From: Chloroflexota bacterium
Lineage (GTDB): Bacteria; Chloroflexota; UBA11872; UBA12225
Reading direction: 5' to 3'
Length of the DNA stretch: 64,000 bases
Assembly: GCA_030447525.1 (NCBI GenBank)
Contig: JAUJOR010000004.1
Coordinates: forward strand, 255,499 to 319,498
Below, piece after piece: positions 62,304-64,000 of the stretch (position 1 is its first letter; each line of letters begins with the position of its first letter). The position numbers and the translations under genes are program-made. The notes under the pieces are model-generated. The model had not been told where the DNA came from. It saw only the letters and a program-made list of their open reading frames with translations, and ran no database searches.

Positions 62304-63617
62304 TCAACGGGGCTGGTCGAGCAGGCCCTGCATCTCGTCCGCCATCGCCTTCAACGCGCCGGCGCTGGGCGCCGCGGTGTTCTCGCGGAACGCGGTCACG
62401 TGCCGCGTGATGATCTTGTCCAGCTCGGGCTGGCGGTAGTTGTAGGGGACGCTGTAGGTGATACTGGAAGCCAGGTCCATCGCCTTGCAGATGCGCTCAA
62501 GCATCTCGCGTGGGTACCTGGAATCTTCGAGCAGGCGCGCATCGCAGTAGACGTCGCGGCGCATGCCGGGTGTGTTGGAGCCGCGCGTCTGCAGGCCCAG
62601 CTCAATCCCCGTGTCCTTATTGGTGAACCACTTGACCACCTCCCAAGCCTGATCGGGGGCGCCGGCCCGGCTGTTGAGCCCGACGGGGGCCACGCTCAGG
62701 ATGGCGCCGTGCTTGCCGGTGGGGCCGGGTGGCATGAGCACGAGCGAGAACCTGAACGAGTCCTTCGCCGCGTCGCGGATGCCGCCGCGGGCCCCGGCCA
62801 GCTTCTGACCGGCCATGGCGATCTGGCCCTGCCCGAAGTCGTTGTTGCTGGCGGTGCCGGGGTGCATGACCTGGCGGCGGTGCCACAGATCCCAGTGCCA
62901 CTGAATCGACCGTAGCGCCTCCGGGGTGTCCACCAGCGCCTCCTTGCCGTCAGGTGAGAGGACGTCGCCGCCGAAGCGGCGCAGCGCAGCGGCGGTGCGC
63001 TGGAAGCCGCCCCACTCCGTGCCGTAGCCGAAACGGCTGCCGTCGCGCGCGGTCAGCTTGTCGGCGGCAGAAACGAGATCGTCCAGTGTCCAGGTGTCGT
63101 GCGGCTCCTTCATGCCCGCCGCCTGAAAGGCATCCCGGTTGAAGAAGAGAAAGCAGTACGCGATCTGGCCTCGTCCTGGCAGACCGTACAGCTTTCCGCC
63201 CAGCTTCAGGGCGTCGATGCCCTTGGCGTACCACTGCTTGAGGTCTAGGCGATCGCGCTGAATCAGCTTGTCAATTGGCGCAATCGAGTCGCCCGCAGCC
63301 AGGCCCTCGAACAGCAGGTTCTGCATGTACACCGCGTCCGCCAGCGTGCCGGCGGCGGCCTGGGTGCGCGCCACGTCGATATAATCGCCGGCGAGCGCCT
63401 GGTAGTCCAGTTTGATGTTGGGATACCGCTCCTGGAACTGGGCGGTCCGGCGGGTGAAGGCCTCCTCCTCGGCCGTGCGGGACATGAAGGTGACGGTAAC
63501 CGGTTCGGCGGAGCGGGGAGCGTCTCCACCAGTGCGGACGGCCTCCGTAGAACAGGCGGCGATGAGGGGCGGCAGGATCGCTGCGAACCCCATGAGCTTG
63601 CGACGCGTCAGGTCCAT
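62304..63617 (-). CDS. ABC transporter sugar-binding lipoprotein
   Basis: A 437-residue family 1 solute-binding protein. The leader MDLTRRKLMGFAAILPPLIA has twin arginines and ends in lipobox IAAC (about residues 20-23). Mature part: VTVTFMSRTAEEEAFTRRTA, LADAVYMQNLLFEGLAAGDS, LKLGGKLYGLPGRGQIAYCF, HDTWTLDDLVSAADKLTARD and GQGQIAMAGQKLAGARGGIR. ATG 63617 follows AGAAAGGAG by six bases; the longer upstream frame is not needed. Only 37% or so of such genes lie next to their permeases is not something I can judge here; none is in the window. Confidence 0.88.
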   Translation of the reverse strand: MDLTRRKLMGFAAILPPLIAACSTEAVRTGGDAPRSAEPVTVTFMSRTAEEEAFTRRTAQFQERYPNIKLDYQALAGDYIDVARTQAAAGTLADAVYMQNLLFEGLAAGDSIAPIDKLIQRDRLDLKQWYAKGIDALKLGGKLYGLPGRGQIAYCFLFFNRDAFQAAGMKEPHDTWTLDDLVSAADKLTARDGSRFGYGTEWGGFQRTAAALRRFGGDVLSPDGKEALVDTPEALRSIQWHWDLWHRRQVMHPGTASNNDFGQGQIAMAGQKLAGARGGIRDAAKDSFRFSLVLMPPGPTGKHGAILSVAPVGLNSRAGAPDQAWEVVKWFTNKDTGIELGLQTRGSNTPGMRRDVYCDARLLEDSRYPREMLERICKAMDLASSITYSVPYNYRQPELDKIITRHVTAFRENTAAPSAGALKAMADEMQGLLDQPR

Positions 63618-63867
63618 TGCAACTCCTTTCTGTACGCCGTTGTCAGCGTGCGTGCGAACTCCCGAGCCTGCCCCTGCCCTCTCGGCTCGGACCGGCGCCT
63701 TGCCTCGCAGCCCCGCATCGCCGTCACCTGCCCCCGCGAAAGGCATCGCGTCTCGTGCACCGGGGACGAGTCAGCGCCATACTACCTGGCGATAGCGCCG
63801 CACCGGTCCCTGACGCACGCCGACCAAGACGCGCGGGGCGGCTCGTTACATGACGCGGGACCAGAAG

Positions 63868-64000
63868 CTATTTCGGCCCGATCGCCTCCTCCACCTGCGC
63901 GCGCACCCGCGTCAACCCATCCTTCGCGGTGACCAGGCCGTCCCATATCTCCTCGAGGTTCTTGCCGCGGTAGAGGCGCCGGGCGGCGGGCGTGTCCAGT
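63868..64000 (-). CDS. Probable solute-binding protein, C-terminal part, cut by window edge
   Basis: The last 43 codons on the minus strand, ARRLYRGKNLEEIWDGLVTA, KDGLTRVRAQVEEAIGPK then TAG, look like the C-terminal helices of another extracellular solute-binding protein. Same strand as the lipoprotein gene at 62304-63617, from which it is separated by about 250 bp of non-coding DNA. Confidence 0.55.
   Translation of the reverse strand, partial: LDTPAARRLYRGKNLEEIWDGLVTAKDGLTRVRAQVEEAIGPK

Noticed and set aside
1..64000. CRISPR arrays, rRNA or tRNA genes, replication origin
   Set aside because: None seen. The only regularly recurring sequence is the 136-bp repeat, whose copies are kilobases apart.

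Overview
The window is high-GC DNA without tRNA, rRNA or CRISPR arrays. The gene content (several lipoprotein sugar-binding proteins with twin-arginine-like leaders, a sulfatase, phytanoyl-CoA dioxygenases, a GntR/FCD regulator, TipA-type MerR, WYL and LuxR regulators) suggests a member of the Chloroflexota, perhaps Thermomicrobia-like. That assignment is inference from gene style only.

Layout. 1-3.2 kb: a minus-strand sugar-uptake cluster (cupin, sugar-binding lipoprotein, sugar isomerase, then a sulfatase cut by the window edge). 3.3-7 kb: a decayed IS1182-type element, a transposase remnant and a polysaccharide deacetylase. 7-11.7 kb: an amidase, then the most novel pair, a small FtsH-type (M41) protease domain overlapping an ECF sigma factor that carries a second copy of that domain at its C-terminus, then a LigT-type RNA ligase/phosphodiesterase. 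11.8-23.6 kb: resistance- and signalling-type genes (APH, phosphatase, P-loop kinase, GNAT, HAD, WYL regulator, SDR) with two IS3-type copies, one splitting the GNAT gene. 23.7-31 kb: a membrane serine hydrolase with a small membrane partner, a decayed S9 peptidase and a third IS3-type copy. 31-36.3 kb: metallophosphoesterase, HAD phosphatase, purS split by an IS5-type element, a TipA/MerR-PurC in-frame fusion and a Clp N-domain protein with an amber codon. 36.5-45.3 kb: decayed cupin, LuxR, DHFR-like and phosphotransferase genes, an HD hydrolase between 19-bp inverted repeats, and a Tet(M)-like ribosomal protection protein. 45.5-55 kb: twin phytanoyl-CoA dioxygenases, IS6-, IS110- and integrase-type elements, and an MNT/HEPN toxin-antitoxin pair with an EspR-like regulator. 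55.3-64 kb: a second sugar locus with 2-hydroxyacid dehydrogenase, sugar-binding lipoproteins, a GntR regulator with a perfect 12-bp palindrome upstream, and a large glycoside-hydrolase-type gene.

Two themes run through the window. First, a previously unnamed 136-bp repeat with AACCACGC...GCGTGGTT ends occurs in at least five full copies (four exactly 136 bp) and several fragments, always between genes, and two elements appear to have landed inside copies. Second, at least a dozen genes carry a single frameshift or an in-frame stop. Either the region is decaying under heavy transposition or the assembly has residual indels; read-level checks would decide.
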